From: Streptomyces sp. ATexAB-D23
GTDB lineage: Bacteria; Actinomycetota; Actinomycetes; Streptomycetales; Streptomycetaceae
Direction: 5' to 3'
DNA length: 64,000 bases
NCBI RefSeq assembly: GCF_000373645.1
Contig: NZ_KB892008.1
Coordinates: 111,565-175,564, forward strand
Each line of letters opens with the position of its first letter. The first letter of the stretch is position 1. Under the pieces are notes generated by a model, which made no database searches, had not been told where the DNA came from, and was given only the letters and a program-made list of their open reading frames with translations. This document shows, in pieces, positions 36,463-43,933 of the stretch. The translations under genes and the position numbers were made by a program.

Positions 36463-37251
36463 ATGCCTGACATCACCCTGACCACGCTCGTCGTGCTGTG
36501 CATAGCCGCCGCGGCGGCCGGCTGGATCGACGCCGTGGTCGGCGGTGGCGGGCTGCTCCTGCTGCCCGCGCTCCTGCTGGGGCTGCCGCACCTGCCGGCC
36601 GCGCAGATCCTCGGCACCAACAAGGCGGTCGCCATCGTCGGCACGTCGGGCGCCGCCGTCACCTACGCGCGCAAGGCGCCGGTGAGGATCGGCACGGCGG
36701 TACGGATCGGGCTCGCGGCCCTGGCCGGATCGATGACCGGCGCGTTCTTCGCCGCCGGGATCAGCAGCGAGGTGCTGCGCCCGGTGATCATGGTGGTCCT
36801 GCTGGCGGTCGCCGGGTTCGTGATGCTGCGGCCCCAGTTCGGCCGGGCTGCCGGGGACGGCGTCCCGCCCCGGGTCACCCGGGCCCGCACGGTCACGGCG
36901 ATCGTCCTCGTGGGCGGCGGCATCGGCCTGTACGACGGGCTGTTCGGGCCGGGCACGGGTACCTTCCTGGTGCTGGCGCTGACCGCGGTGCTCCACCTCG
37001 ACCTGGTGACGGCCTCCGCGACCGCCAAGATCGTCAACGTCTGCACCAACGCGGGCGCCCTCGCGATGTTCGCCTACCAGGGCAACGTCCTGTGGCAGCT
37101 GGCCGCGCTGATGGCGGTGTTCAACCTGGCGGGCGGACTGCTCGGGGCGCGGATGGCGCTGAGCAGGGGCAGCGAGTTCGTGCGCGGGGTGCTGCTGGTG
37201 GTCGTCTTCTCGCTGGTCGCCAAGCTCGCCTTCGACCAGTGGCACGCCTGA
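36463..37251 (+). CDS. TSUP (TauE/SafE) family membrane permease
   Basis: The 262-residue protein has about eight membrane helices and the duplicated TSUP half: GWIDAVVGGGGLLLLPALLL with LGTNKAVAIVGTSGAAVTY, and GLYDGLFGPGTGTFLVLAL with ASATAKIVNVCTNAGAL. Family members export or import sulfite, sulfoacetate and related organic anions. It is divergent from the LacI gene and shares the operator region, so it could belong to the same regulon, but its own link to the catabolic cluster is not proven. Confidence 0.9.
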   Translation: MPDITLTTLVVLCIAAAAAGWIDAVVGGGGLLLLPALLLGLPHLPAAQILGTNKAVAIVGTSGAAVTYARKAPVRIGTAVRIGLAALAGSMTGAFFAAGISSEVLRPVIMVVLLAVAGFVMLRPQFGRAAGDGVPPRVTRARTVTAIVLVGGGIGLYDGLFGPGTGTFLVLALTAVLHLDLVTASATAKIVNVCTNAGALAMFAYQGNVLWQLAALMAVFNLAGGLLGARMALSRGSEFVRGVLLVVVFSLVAKLAFDQWHA

Positions 37252-37269
37252 GCCGGGTGCCGAGGCGTC

Positions 37270-37893
37270 TCAGCGCACGCCGGTGAGGTGGGCGTACGCC
37301 ACCACGTTGCCCCGGTAGCCCGTCGACTCCGAGAACCCGCCGCCGCAGGTGATCAGCCGCAGCGAGGCGTGCTCGGACGCGCCGTACACCCGCTGATCGG
37401 GGAACTCCTCGCTCTCGTACACCTCGATGGCGTCGAGCGTGAACACGGCGGTACGGCCGTCCTGCCGGTCCACCTCGACGCTGCTGCCCTTCTTCAGCGA
37501 GCCCAGGTCGTAGAAGACGGACGGGCCCTGGGCGTTGTCGACATGGCCGGCGACGATCGCCGTGCCCCTGGCGCCGGGCGGGGTGCCGTCCTTGTACCAG
37601 CCGACGATGTCGGTGTTCCCGGCCGGTGGTACGTCGAGGCTGCCGTCGGCCCCGAGGCCGAGCCGCATCATCGGCGCGTCGACCCGGATCGCCGGAATCC
37701 TGATGCGCACGGGGGCGGAGGGGCGCAGCGGTTCGGCGACCGGGGAGCCGGGCAGCAGGGCGGGACCGGCGGCGAAGGCCTCGGCGGCGGCGGGTCCGGG
37801 CGGGGTGAGCCGGGTGCCCGCGCCGTTCTGGATCAGCCAGACACCGGCCAGCGCCGCGACGACGAGCAGCCAGCCCTTGGCCTTCTGGGACAC
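37270..37893 (-). CDS. class F sortase
   Basis: The 207-residue membrane-anchored transpeptidase has one N-terminal helix (about 7-24) and a sortase barrel with catalytic His117 (AGHVDN), Cys183 (LITCGG) and Arg194 (YRGN). Class F sortases are the actinobacterial single-domain type that attaches proteins to peptidoglycan. The GTG start has GGAGG 7 nt upstream. It lies directly downstream of the collagen-like surface protein, 97 bases away on the same strand, which is probably its dedicated substrate. Confidence 0.93.
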   Translation of the reverse strand: MSQKAKGWLLVVAALAGVWLIQNGAGTRLTPPGPAAAEAFAAGPALLPGSPVAEPLRPSAPVRIRIPAIRVDAPMMRLGLGADGSLDVPPAGNTDIVGWYKDGTPPGARGTAIVAGHVDNAQGPSVFYDLGSLKKGSSVEVDRQDGRTAVFTLDAIEVYESEEFPDQRVYGASEHASLRLITCGGGFSESTGYRGNVVAYAHLTGVR

Positions 37894-37990
37894 GGTCGTC
37901 CTCCGGGTGCGAAAACGGAACGGGTCCCGTCCCGGTGGCGCGAGGCCACCGGGACGGATACCGGGCGGGACGGAGGGGTGGATGCCTCCG

Positions 37991-38932
37991 TCAGCTGCCG
38001 TCCTGCGTGCCGCTCGCCCGGCGACGCAGGAGCCAGGCTCCGCCGACGGCGGCAGCGGCGAGTACGCCGGCTCCCGCCGCGATCTGGGTGGTGTCCGGTC
38101 CGACGCTGCCGCCGACTCCGGTCTTCACGTGCCCCGTGGGGGCGGTGGGCGCGGCCGAGGTGCGCGGCCCGGTGGGGGTCTCGTGCCCGCCGGACCCGGT
38201 CTCGTCCCACCCGGACCCGGACCCGGCCTCGTCCCTGCCGGGCGCGCTCTGGTGGCCGGAGGGGGCCGGGCGCTCGGTGGGCGTGGTGCGGCCCGCCTCC
38301 GCGGGCGCGTCGGGTACGAGGGCCGAACCGGCGGCCTCCGCCTCATCCAGGCCGTCGAGCGCGTCGCGGCCGTCCAGCCCCTCCCGGCCGTCCTGGCCGT
38401 CCTGGCCGTCCTGGCCGCCGAGGCCGTTCGGGCCGGTGAAGTCGTAGTCGGAGGCGCCGGGGGCCTCGGCGGGGCCGTCGGACGAGGCGGTGCCGTCGGA
38501 CGAGGCGGCGCCGGAGCCGGAGTCCCGCGAGGCACCGGCCGCGCTGTCCCCGGACGCCCGGTCCGCGGCCCGCACCTCGACCTCGCCGGTGGCCTCCTTG
38601 CCGTTCGCGCACTCCACGCCGATGCTGTACGGCCCCGGCTCGATGCCGCCCGGCACCCGGAACGAGCCGGCCAGCACCTCTTCGAGCGTGGCGGGCGCCA
38701 GCGGGAACCGGGGGGCGTCCAGCGCGCTCGCGTCTCCGGTGGCACCGGTGTCGCTCCCGCAGGCGGTGGTGTCCACGGTGACCGTGGCGCCCGGGGCGGC
38801 GCTCGCCGGGGTGATCCGCAAGGGTGCCGGCTCGTCCCCGTACGCGGACGGGGCGGCGGCGCTGAGGCCGAGCGCGGCGGTGGCGAGGGCCGCGGCAGCG
38901 GTGCCGGTCACGAGTCGGGCAGGACGGCGCAT
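37991..38932 (-). CDS. secreted surface protein with collagen-like segment and C-terminal anchor helix
   Basis: The 313-residue protein has a signal peptide (1-31, ending APSAYG) and a compact N-terminal domain (35-122) with two cysteines (58 and 108). A low-complexity Ser/Gly/Asp region holds a short collagen-like G-x-y run, GQDGQDGQDGREGLDGRD (172-190), then a Pro/Thr stalk. A C-terminal hydrophobic helix (284-302) is followed by LLRRR and a short tail. That end has sortase-substrate architecture, but no LPXTG is present; GPDTTQ directly before the helix is the likely recognition motif. GGAGG lies 7 nt before the ATG. Confidence 0.85.
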   Translation of the reverse strand: MRRPARLVTGTAAAALATAALGLSAAAPSAYGDEPAPLRITPASAAPGATVTVDTTACGSDTGATGDASALDAPRFPLAPATLEEVLAGSFRVPGGIEPGPYSIGVECANGKEATGEVEVRAADRASGDSAAGASRDSGSGAASSDGTASSDGPAEAPGASDYDFTGPNGLGGQDGQDGQDGREGLDGRDALDGLDEAEAAGSALVPDAPAEAGRTTPTERPAPSGHQSAPGRDEAGSGSGWDETGSGGHETPTGPRTSAAPTAPTGHVKTGVGGSVGPDTTQIAAGAGVLAAAAVGGAWLLRRRASGTQDGS

Positions 38933-39259
38933 GGGGGTTTCCTCCGAGCAAGGGGCGCTGGCGGGTGTGTCCTGACCCCGAGCCAACAGCCGTACGGGCC
39001 CCCATGCCTGCTGACACCAAGTCAGCTTTCACCCGTACGGCCCGGCGCGGCCTCCTTGCCACGGGGTATCGCCGCAGGTCGTGGCGGTGGCGGCGGGCAG
39101 GGTGCGCGGTTCTTCGCCCCTCGGTGCCGATCGGGTGACGAGGTCCCCGATAAATGTGTCGTACGTCACATGAGTGACCCCGCTCCGGGCGGGAACACGC
39201 ATCACAACCCCCCACGGGACGGTGCGCACCGCCGCCCCCGGCCGCCGCCCCCTCCGGAC
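38933..39259. other. 327-bp non-coding region upstream of the surface-protein gene
   Basis: It contains a Crp-like site and part of a terminator hairpin, annotated separately. There is also an AT-rich GATAAATGTG element near 39,150. No coding pattern is seen. Confidence 0.4.
39156..39169. promoter_or_regulatory. Crp-like binding site
   Basis: GTGTCGTACGTCAC fits GTG-N6-GNCAC, the Crp consensus described for Streptomyces. The wider TGTGTCGTACGTCACA is palindromic except at one pair of positions. It is 224 bp upstream of the surface-protein start. Confidence 0.4.
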
Positions 39260-39287
39260 CTACCCCCCCTGGGTCCGGAGGGGGCGG
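39245..39287 (-). terminator. terminator overlapping the end of the DUF5990-like gene
   Basis: A 16-bp stem (39245-39260 with 39272-39287) and an 11-base loop. The gene's last codons lie within the hairpin. Confidence 0.65.
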
Positions 39288-39799
39288 ACTGCATTCGGCG
39301 TGCCCTGCGGCGCGTTGGCCGACCACTGGACGACCGGCGGCCTGATCCGGGCGCAGCGGGGCCGCCCCTCGGCGTCGGAGAGCGGGAGCCGTGCGGTGAG
39401 GTGGCCGGAGCCGGTGGCCGCCGCCAGGACGTCCGCGTCGATGTCGGTGAACATCAGCTTGGCCCGCCGGAACATGGAGAACAGTCCGTCGTCGTCGACC
39501 GTGCCCCAGGACAGGTAGACGAAGCGCCCGCCGAGCCGGTTCTGCACGTACGGCCCGCGCACCGCGACGCCCTCCTCGTCCGTGGTCGCCGTGCAGTCCA
39601 GGGTCCAGTGGGCGCCGGCCGCGTCGCCCGGGTGCAGGCCCAGGAGTTCGCCGGGCAGGTCCTTGCGCTGGACGCCCACGTGGACGTTCTCGTAACCGGG
39701 GAAGCCGGGCCCCGGCGGGCACGAGCGGCCGGGCAGCCGTGAGCCCTCGATGTGGATGCGCAGGGGCACGGTGTGCGGGCCTTCGGCGGGAGTCTCCAT
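39260..39799 (-). CDS. DUF5990-like protein
   Basis: The 179-residue soluble protein has no signal peptide. It reads LRIHIEGSRLPGRSC near the start, NVHVGVQRKDLPGELLGLHPGDA near 40, and WGTVDDDGLFSMFRRAKLMF near 110. It resembles a family of uncharacterised actinobacterial proteins (DUF5990) and has no known function. It is monocistronic, divergent from an NADPH-FMN reductase gene 91 bases away, so the two share a promoter region. Confidence 0.75.
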   Translation of the reverse strand: METPAEGPHTVPLRIHIEGSRLPGRSCPPGPGFPGYENVHVGVQRKDLPGELLGLHPGDAAGAHWTLDCTATTDEEGVAVRGPYVQNRLGGRFVYLSWGTVDDDGLFSMFRRAKLMFTDIDADVLAAATGSGHLTARLPLSDAEGRPRCARIRPPVVQWSANAPQGTPNAVRPLRTQGG

Positions 39800-39852
39800 G
39801 GGGCCATGATCCCGCGCCGGACCACCGGCTCCGGCACTCTCCCCCGCCGCGC

Positions 39853-39880
39853 TTGACCTCAACCTTGGTTGATGTACGAA
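39853..39880 (+). promoter_or_regulatory. promoter with MerR-like palindromic spacer
   Basis: TTGACC (39853-39858) and TACGAA (39875-39880) are 16 bp apart. The perfect palindrome TCAACCTTGGTTGA (39859-39872) fills the spacer, as in MerR/SoxR-type promoters, although those have longer spacers. The start codon follows the -10 by 10 nt. Confidence 0.5.
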
Positions 39881-39890
39881 CGTCTTCGCC

Positions 39891-40514
39891 ATGGACCTCA
39901 TCACCGCGGAATCCACCGCCGCCACCCTGTCCGGAACCACCCCCCTGAAGGTGGCCGTCATCCTCGCCAGCAACCGTGAGGGCCGGTTCGCGCCCGTCGT
40001 CGCCGACTGGTTCCTCGCCCATGCCGACGGCCACCCGGCGATCGAGACGGAGCTGATCGACGTCGCCGGGCTCGACCTGCCCACCGCCCTCTCCTACCGC
40101 CCGGAGCCGGGTTCCCGGGAGGTGGTCGCCGATGTCGGGGCGCGGCTCGCGCGGGCCGACGCCTTCGTCGTCGTCACCCCCGAGTACAACCACTCCTATC
40201 CGGCGCCACTGAAGAACCTCATCGACTGGTACCGCGCCGAGTGGCAGGCCAAGCCGGTGTCCTTCGTCTCCTACGGCGGGGTCTCCGGCGGGCTCCGGGC
40301 GGTCGAGCACCTGCGGCAGGTCTTCGCCGAACTGCACTCCGTCTCGATCCGCGACACGGTCTCCTTCCACAACGCCGGCGCCCAGTTCGACGACGAGGGC
40401 AGGCACCGCGACCCGGCCGGGGCCGACGCGGCGGTGAAGTCGCTGCTCGACCAGCTGGTCTGGTGGGGCCGGGCGCTGCGGGCCGCGAGGGACGCCCATC
40501 CGTACGCCGGCTGA
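39891..40514 (+). CDS. NAD(P)H-dependent FMN reductase (flavodoxin fold)
   Basis: The 207-residue protein has the flavodoxin-like FMN-binding start (LKVAVILASNREGRFAPVVADWF) and the TPEYNHSYPAPLKNLIDW motif that marks the NADPH-dependent FMN reductase family. YGGVSGGLRAVEHLR contacts the flavin. It probably reduces quinones or other electrophiles in the cytoplasm. There is no Shine-Dalgarno sequence. The ATG lies close behind a predicted -10, so the mRNA is near-leaderless. A palindromic promoter suggests redox or electrophile control. Confidence 0.9.
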   Translation: MDLITAESTAATLSGTTPLKVAVILASNREGRFAPVVADWFLAHADGHPAIETELIDVAGLDLPTALSYRPEPGSREVVADVGARLARADAFVVVTPEYNHSYPAPLKNLIDWYRAEWQAKPVSFVSYGGVSGGLRAVEHLRQVFAELHSVSIRDTVSFHNAGAQFDDEGRHRDPAGADAAVKSLLDQLVWWGRALRAARDAHPYAG

Positions 40515-40588
40515 TGGCGCGTCGGGGGCGCGGGGGCCGACAATCGGCCGGGAAGCGCAACCGCCCACCCTCGTGAGGAGACCGCGAA

Positions 40589-40927
40589 GTGACGACACCG
40601 GCATGGCTGACCGTACTGACCACGACGGACAGCGAGGAGAAGGCCAGGGAGCTGGCGCGGGGAGTGGTCGAGGCGCGGCTCGCCGCCTGCGTGCAGATCT
40701 CCGCGCCCGTCACCTCGGTCTATCGCTGGCAGAACGCCGTCGAGGCCACCGAGGAGTGGCAGCTGCTGTTCAAGACGACGGCCGAGCGGTACGACGAGCT
40801 GGAGGCCCACCTCCAGGAGGCGCACGACTACGACACCCCGGAGATCATCGCCCTGCCGATCCTGCGGGGCAGCGCCCGCTACCTGGGCTGGGTCTCCGCC
40901 GAGACGGCCCCGGTCACCTCGCTCTGA
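40589..40927 (+). CDS. cutA: divalent cation tolerance protein CutA
   Basis: The 112-residue trimeric ferredoxin-fold protein has the CutA1 segments VVEARLAACVQISAPVTSVYRW, EWQLLFKTTAERYDELEAHLQEAHDYDTPEIIALPI and the closing YLGWV. It is linked to copper and other metal tolerance by an unclear mechanism. GTG start with GAGGAG upstream. It is convergent with the SanA-like gene. Confidence 0.94.
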   Translation: MTTPAWLTVLTTTDSEEKARELARGVVEARLAACVQISAPVTSVYRWQNAVEATEEWQLLFKTTAERYDELEAHLQEAHDYDTPEIIALPILRGSARYLGWVSAETAPVTSL

Positions 40928-40954
40928 ACGCGCCGCCCTGCCCGGCGGCGGCCG

Positions 40955-41722
40955 TCATCCGGCGGCCGCCGCGAGGGCTTCGTCCACGCCCCGCTCCCGG
41001 GGTCCCAGGAAGTGCGGGTCCGGCCTGAACAGGGCGTCCAGCGCCGCCTTCCCCGCCGCGAACACCTCCCTGGTCCCGCCGTAGTACCAGGTCACGTCGT
41101 GCTTGGCGGTCACGCCCACGCCGTACGCGTCGATCCCCGCCACCCGGCACAGCGCGATGGCCCGCCGGATGTGGAAGCCCTGGCTCACCAGCACCGCACG
41201 GTCGACGCCGAAGATCTTCTTGGCCCGCACGCAGGAGTCCCACGTGTCGAAGCCCGCGTAGTCGCTGACGATCCTGTCGTCCGGCACGCCCTGCCCGACC
41301 AGGAATGTCCGCATCGCGTTCGGCTCGTCGTACTCCACCCGGCTGTTGTCACCGGTCACCAGTACGACCTTCACCTTGTCGTCCCGGTAGAGCGCGGCGG
41401 CCGTCCGCAGCCGGTTCGCGAGGTACGGGGACGGCTTCCCGTCCCACAGCCCGGCCCCGAACACCACCGCGACCTGCCGCGCCGGCACGTCGTCGGCCGA
41501 CCGCACCCGGGAGTCGGCGAACGCGTGCAGCCAGGTCGCGGGCGCGAGGGCGAGCACGCAGGCGGCCATCAGCCCCTGCACGGCCCGCCGCCGCCCCCGC
41601 CGGGTGCGCGGCAGCCGGGGCCGCACCCGGGAGGCGGCCCCGCGCAGCACGGCGGCGGCCCTCCGCGGCCGGGCCCCGCCCGCCCGTCCGCCCCACGGTG
41701 TCAGCCACTTCCGTGCTCCCAC
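40955..41722 (-). CDS. YdcF/SanA/ElyC-family membrane protein (DUF218)
   Basis: The 255-residue protein has a basic N-terminus, one membrane helix (about 48-68) and an extracytoplasmic DUF218 domain. VAVVFGAGLWDGKPSPYLANRLRTAAALYRD, VLVTGDN, VSDYAGFDTWDSCVRA and LVSQGFHIRRAIALCR are the family's conserved blocks. SanA and ElyC relatives affect vancomycin tolerance and envelope integrity. The GTG start has no strong ribosome site, and the very Arg-rich first 45 residues make a later start possible. Confidence 0.85.
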   Translation of the reverse strand: MGARKWLTPWGGRAGGARPRRAAAVLRGAASRVRPRLPRTRRGRRRAVQGLMAACVLALAPATWLHAFADSRVRSADDVPARQVAVVFGAGLWDGKPSPYLANRLRTAAALYRDDKVKVVLVTGDNSRVEYDEPNAMRTFLVGQGVPDDRIVSDYAGFDTWDSCVRAKKIFGVDRAVLVSQGFHIRRAIALCRVAGIDAYGVGVTAKHDVTWYYGGTREVFAAGKAALDALFRPDPHFLGPRERGVDEALAAAAG

Positions 41723-41807
41723 GTCCCCGCCCTCACTCGCCCGTCTCCCGCGCCGGGGCGGCGTGCGCGCAGCCGGCCCGCCCCCTTCTCCCTCCCTGGA
41801 CGAGCGA

Positions 41808-42017
41808 ACGGCCGAAAGGGTTCTCCGCCCGCCGGTTGCGAACGGCCGGGTGGGGGGGGGCTCACTTGTCGGTTACAGGCGGCCGGGAGGGGGCCGCACT
41901 CGTCGGTATCGGACGGCCGGGAGGGTTCTCCGCTCGTCGGGTTACGGGTGGCCCGGAGGGGACCCTGCTTCCCGGGCGCACGACGGCCGAAACGATTCTT
42001 CGCCGTCTTGGTACCGG
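41808..42017. repeat. six imperfect tandem repeats of about 35 bp
   Basis: Units begin at 41808, 41842, 41879, 41913, 41948 and 41983 and are 34-37 bases long. The shared pattern is ACGGCCGggAGGGttCTCcGCTCGTCGGtTACGG with drift. They fill most of the 311-bp gap between the divergent SanA-like and HAD genes; the remaining bases (41,723-41,807) show nothing recognisable. The units are not a constant multiple of three and show no coding pattern. Confidence 0.8.
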
Positions 42018-42033
42018 CCGATACCATCGGCCG
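42015..42033 (+). promoter_or_regulatory. hairpin abutting the HAD start codon
   Basis: CGGCCGAT-ACC-ATCGGCCG is an 8-bp stem with a 3-base loop ending on the base before the ATG. No ribosome site is present. It may be an operator for a leaderless transcript or a translation-modulating hairpin. Confidence 0.45.
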
Positions 42034-42864
42034 ATGTCGCTCCCACGGTTGATCGCCTCCGACCTCGACGGAACCCTTCTGCGGGGTGACGGCACGCTCT
42101 CGCCCCGCACCCTGCGCGCCCTGCGCGTGGCGCGGGACGCCGGGACGGAGGTCGTCATCGTGACCGCTAGGCCGCCCCGCTTCGTGGACCGGCTCGCCGA
42201 GGCCACCGGCCTCGCGGGAACGGCGGTGTGCAGCAACGGCGCGCTCGTCTACGACATCGCGAGCCGTACCGTCGTCTCCTCCCAGGTCCTGCCCCTGGCC
42301 GTCGCCCAGCGGGTCGCCACCGCACTCGCCGCCGCCGTGCCGGAGGTGGGCTTCGCACTGGAGACGGGCAACCAGGTGCTGTACGAACCGGCCTACCGGC
42401 TGCGCATGTCCGAGGACGCCGGTGCCGAACTGCCCGTGCCCTCCCTCGCCGAGCTGTGGCTGACCGAGGCTCCCGTCACCAAGCTGCTCGCCTGGTCGGA
42501 GCGGCTCGACGCGGACACGCTGCTGGCCGCCGCCCGGCAGGGCGCGGGCGACACGGTGCAGCTGACCCACTCCGGCGGGCGGGGGCTGCTGGAGATCAGC
42601 GCGCCCGGGGTCACCAAGGCCGGTGCGCTCGCGGTGCTGTGCGCGGCCCGGGGCATCGAGGCCGCCGAGGTCATCGCGTTCGGGGACATGCCCAACGACC
42701 TCACCGTCCTCACCTGGGCCGGCACCGGCTACGCCATGGCCAACGCCCACCCCGCGGTGCTGGCCGCCGTGCCGACGCACGCCCGGACCAACGAGGAGGA
42801 CGGGGTCGCCCAGATCATCGAGCACCTGTTCGCCACCCGGGACCGGCAGGGCACGGACGCCTGA
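42034..42864 (+). CDS. HAD-superfamily phosphatase (Cof type, HAD-IIB)
   Basis: The 276-residue phosphohydrolase has motif I ASDLDGTLLRGDG (nucleophile Asp10, acid Asp12), motif II VTARP (near 45), a Lys near 190 in VTKAGAL and motif IV AFGDMPNDLTVL (near 210). A C2B-type cap lies between them. Cof-type enzymes dephosphorylate small metabolites, often sugar phosphates or pyridoxal phosphate; the target here is unknown. The ATG directly follows a hairpin and a 35-bp minisatellite. The last codons and stop are duplicated 26 bp downstream. Confidence 0.92.
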   Translation: MSLPRLIASDLDGTLLRGDGTLSPRTLRALRVARDAGTEVVIVTARPPRFVDRLAEATGLAGTAVCSNGALVYDIASRTVVSSQVLPLAVAQRVATALAAAVPEVGFALETGNQVLYEPAYRLRMSEDAGAELPVPSLAELWLTEAPVTKLLAWSERLDADTLLAAARQGAGDTVQLTHSGGRGLLEISAPGVTKAGALAVLCAARGIEAAEVIAFGDMPNDLTVLTWAGTGYAMANAHPAVLAAVPTHARTNEEDGVAQIIEHLFATRDRQGTDA

Positions 42865-42894
42865 GGAGGCCGCAGGGCACGGACGCCTGAGGAG
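42846..42894 (+). repeat. 23-bp direct duplication covering the HAD stop codon
   Basis: GCAGGGCACGGACGCCTGAG plus GAG at 42846-42868 recurs exactly at 42872-42894, so the last codons and TGA of the HAD gene occur twice. Confidence 0.85.
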
Positions 42895-42896
42895 AC

Positions 42897-42950
42897 TGTC
42901 CGGGGCGGCTGTCCGGGGCGGTCGTCCGGCGCGGTCGTCCGGGGCTCGAT
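42897..42950 (+). repeat. four imperfect 13-14-bp tandem repeats
   Basis: TGTCCGGGGCGGC, TGTCCGGGGCGGTC, GTCCGGCGCGGTC and GTCCGGGGCTCGAT follow each other in the 223-bp gap before the CbiX-like gene. Confidence 0.7.
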
Positions 42951-43087
42951 CCGGGCGTGCGCCGGGGCACGTACGCCCGGGTGCGCGCCGCCTCCTGACA
43001 GCGGGCCGCGTCCCCGGGTGAGGCGGCGGAAAACCCCCGTGACCGGCGTGCAACGACGCGGCAACCTGGCTCCGCCACCATCGGCTC

Positions 43088-43897
43088 ATGCACCGCATCC
43101 GGTACCCGAGCCCGCCCGGCCACGCGAGCGGCACCGCGCCCGCCGCCCCCGCCCTGGTCGCCGTCGCCCACGGCAGCCGGGACCCGCGCGCCCTGCACAC
43201 CGTGACCGAACTCCTCGCGCAGGTGCGCGAACTGCGTCCCGGGCTCGATGTCCGCCTCGGGCACATCGAGCTCAACGCGCCCCTCCTGCCGGACACCCTG
43301 CACGCCCTCGGCAGCGGCGACGCCGTCCTCGTACCGCTGCTGCTCGGGCGCGGGCACCACGTCAAGCACGACATCCCCGCCGCCGTCGCCGCGGCCCCCG
43401 CCCTGCGCGCCCGGACCGCGGGCCCGCTCGGGCCGCACCCGCTGCTGGTGGAGGCGCTGCACGGCCGGCTCACGGAGGCGGGCTGGCACCCCTCGGACCG
43501 GGGGAGCCGCGACAGCGCGGTCGTGCTCGCCGCCGCCGGATCGCGCGACCCCGAATCGGCCGCCGACACCCGGCGCACCGCACGGCTGCTCGGGGAACGG
43601 CTCGGCGGGGTGCCCGTCGTACCCGCGTACGCCTCCGCCGCCGCGCCCACCGTCCGGGCCGCCGTGCGCGCGCTCGCCGCCCGGGGCCACCACCGGATCG
43701 CCATCGCCTCGTACTTCACCGCACCCGGGCGGTTCGCCTCCGCGGCGGCGGCCGGGGCGCCCTGGATCGCCGCCGCCCCGCTCGGCGCCCACCCGGCGAT
43801 GGCCCGGCTGCTCCTGCACCGCTACGACCGGGCGCGGGCGGGCGGCGCACCGGAGTACGAAACCCTGATGAACACACGTTTCCCGGCCCCCGCCTGA
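43088..43897 (+). CDS. sirohydrochlorin chelatase-like protein (CbiX family, two domains)
   Basis: The 269-residue protein is a tandem CbiX duplication. The first half has VAVAHGSRDPRA with the metal-coordinating His near 27, then LLGRGHHVKHDIP. The second half opens with LAAAGSRDPESA, where the His is replaced by Ala-Gly. This is the usual two-domain actinobacterial form. Such proteins insert Fe, Co or Ni into sirohydrochlorin. Siroheme made this way would serve the nitrite reductase, but they are 13 kb apart. There is no good ribosome site before the ATG. Confidence 0.85.
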   Translation: MHRIRYPSPPGHASGTAPAAPALVAVAHGSRDPRALHTVTELLAQVRELRPGLDVRLGHIELNAPLLPDTLHALGSGDAVLVPLLLGRGHHVKHDIPAAVAAAPALRARTAGPLGPHPLLVEALHGRLTEAGWHPSDRGSRDSAVVLAAAGSRDPESAADTRRTARLLGERLGGVPVVPAYASAAAPTVRAAVRALAARGHHRIAIASYFTAPGRFASAAAAGAPWIAAAPLGAHPAMARLLLHRYDRARAGGAPEYETLMNTRFPAPA

Positions 43898-43933
43898 CCG
43901 CTCCTGCCCGCGCGGCCGATTAGGGTCGGTGCC

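Noticed and set aside
41808..42017. CRISPR-like array
   Set aside because: The repeats are directly adjacent and imperfect without unique spacers, and no cas genes are present; it is a minisatellite.
41701..43719. Long minus-strand frame spanning the HAD and CbiX-like genes
   Set aside because: It is a shadow frame rich in Arg, Pro and Gly. Both plus-strand genes have clear catalytic motifs.
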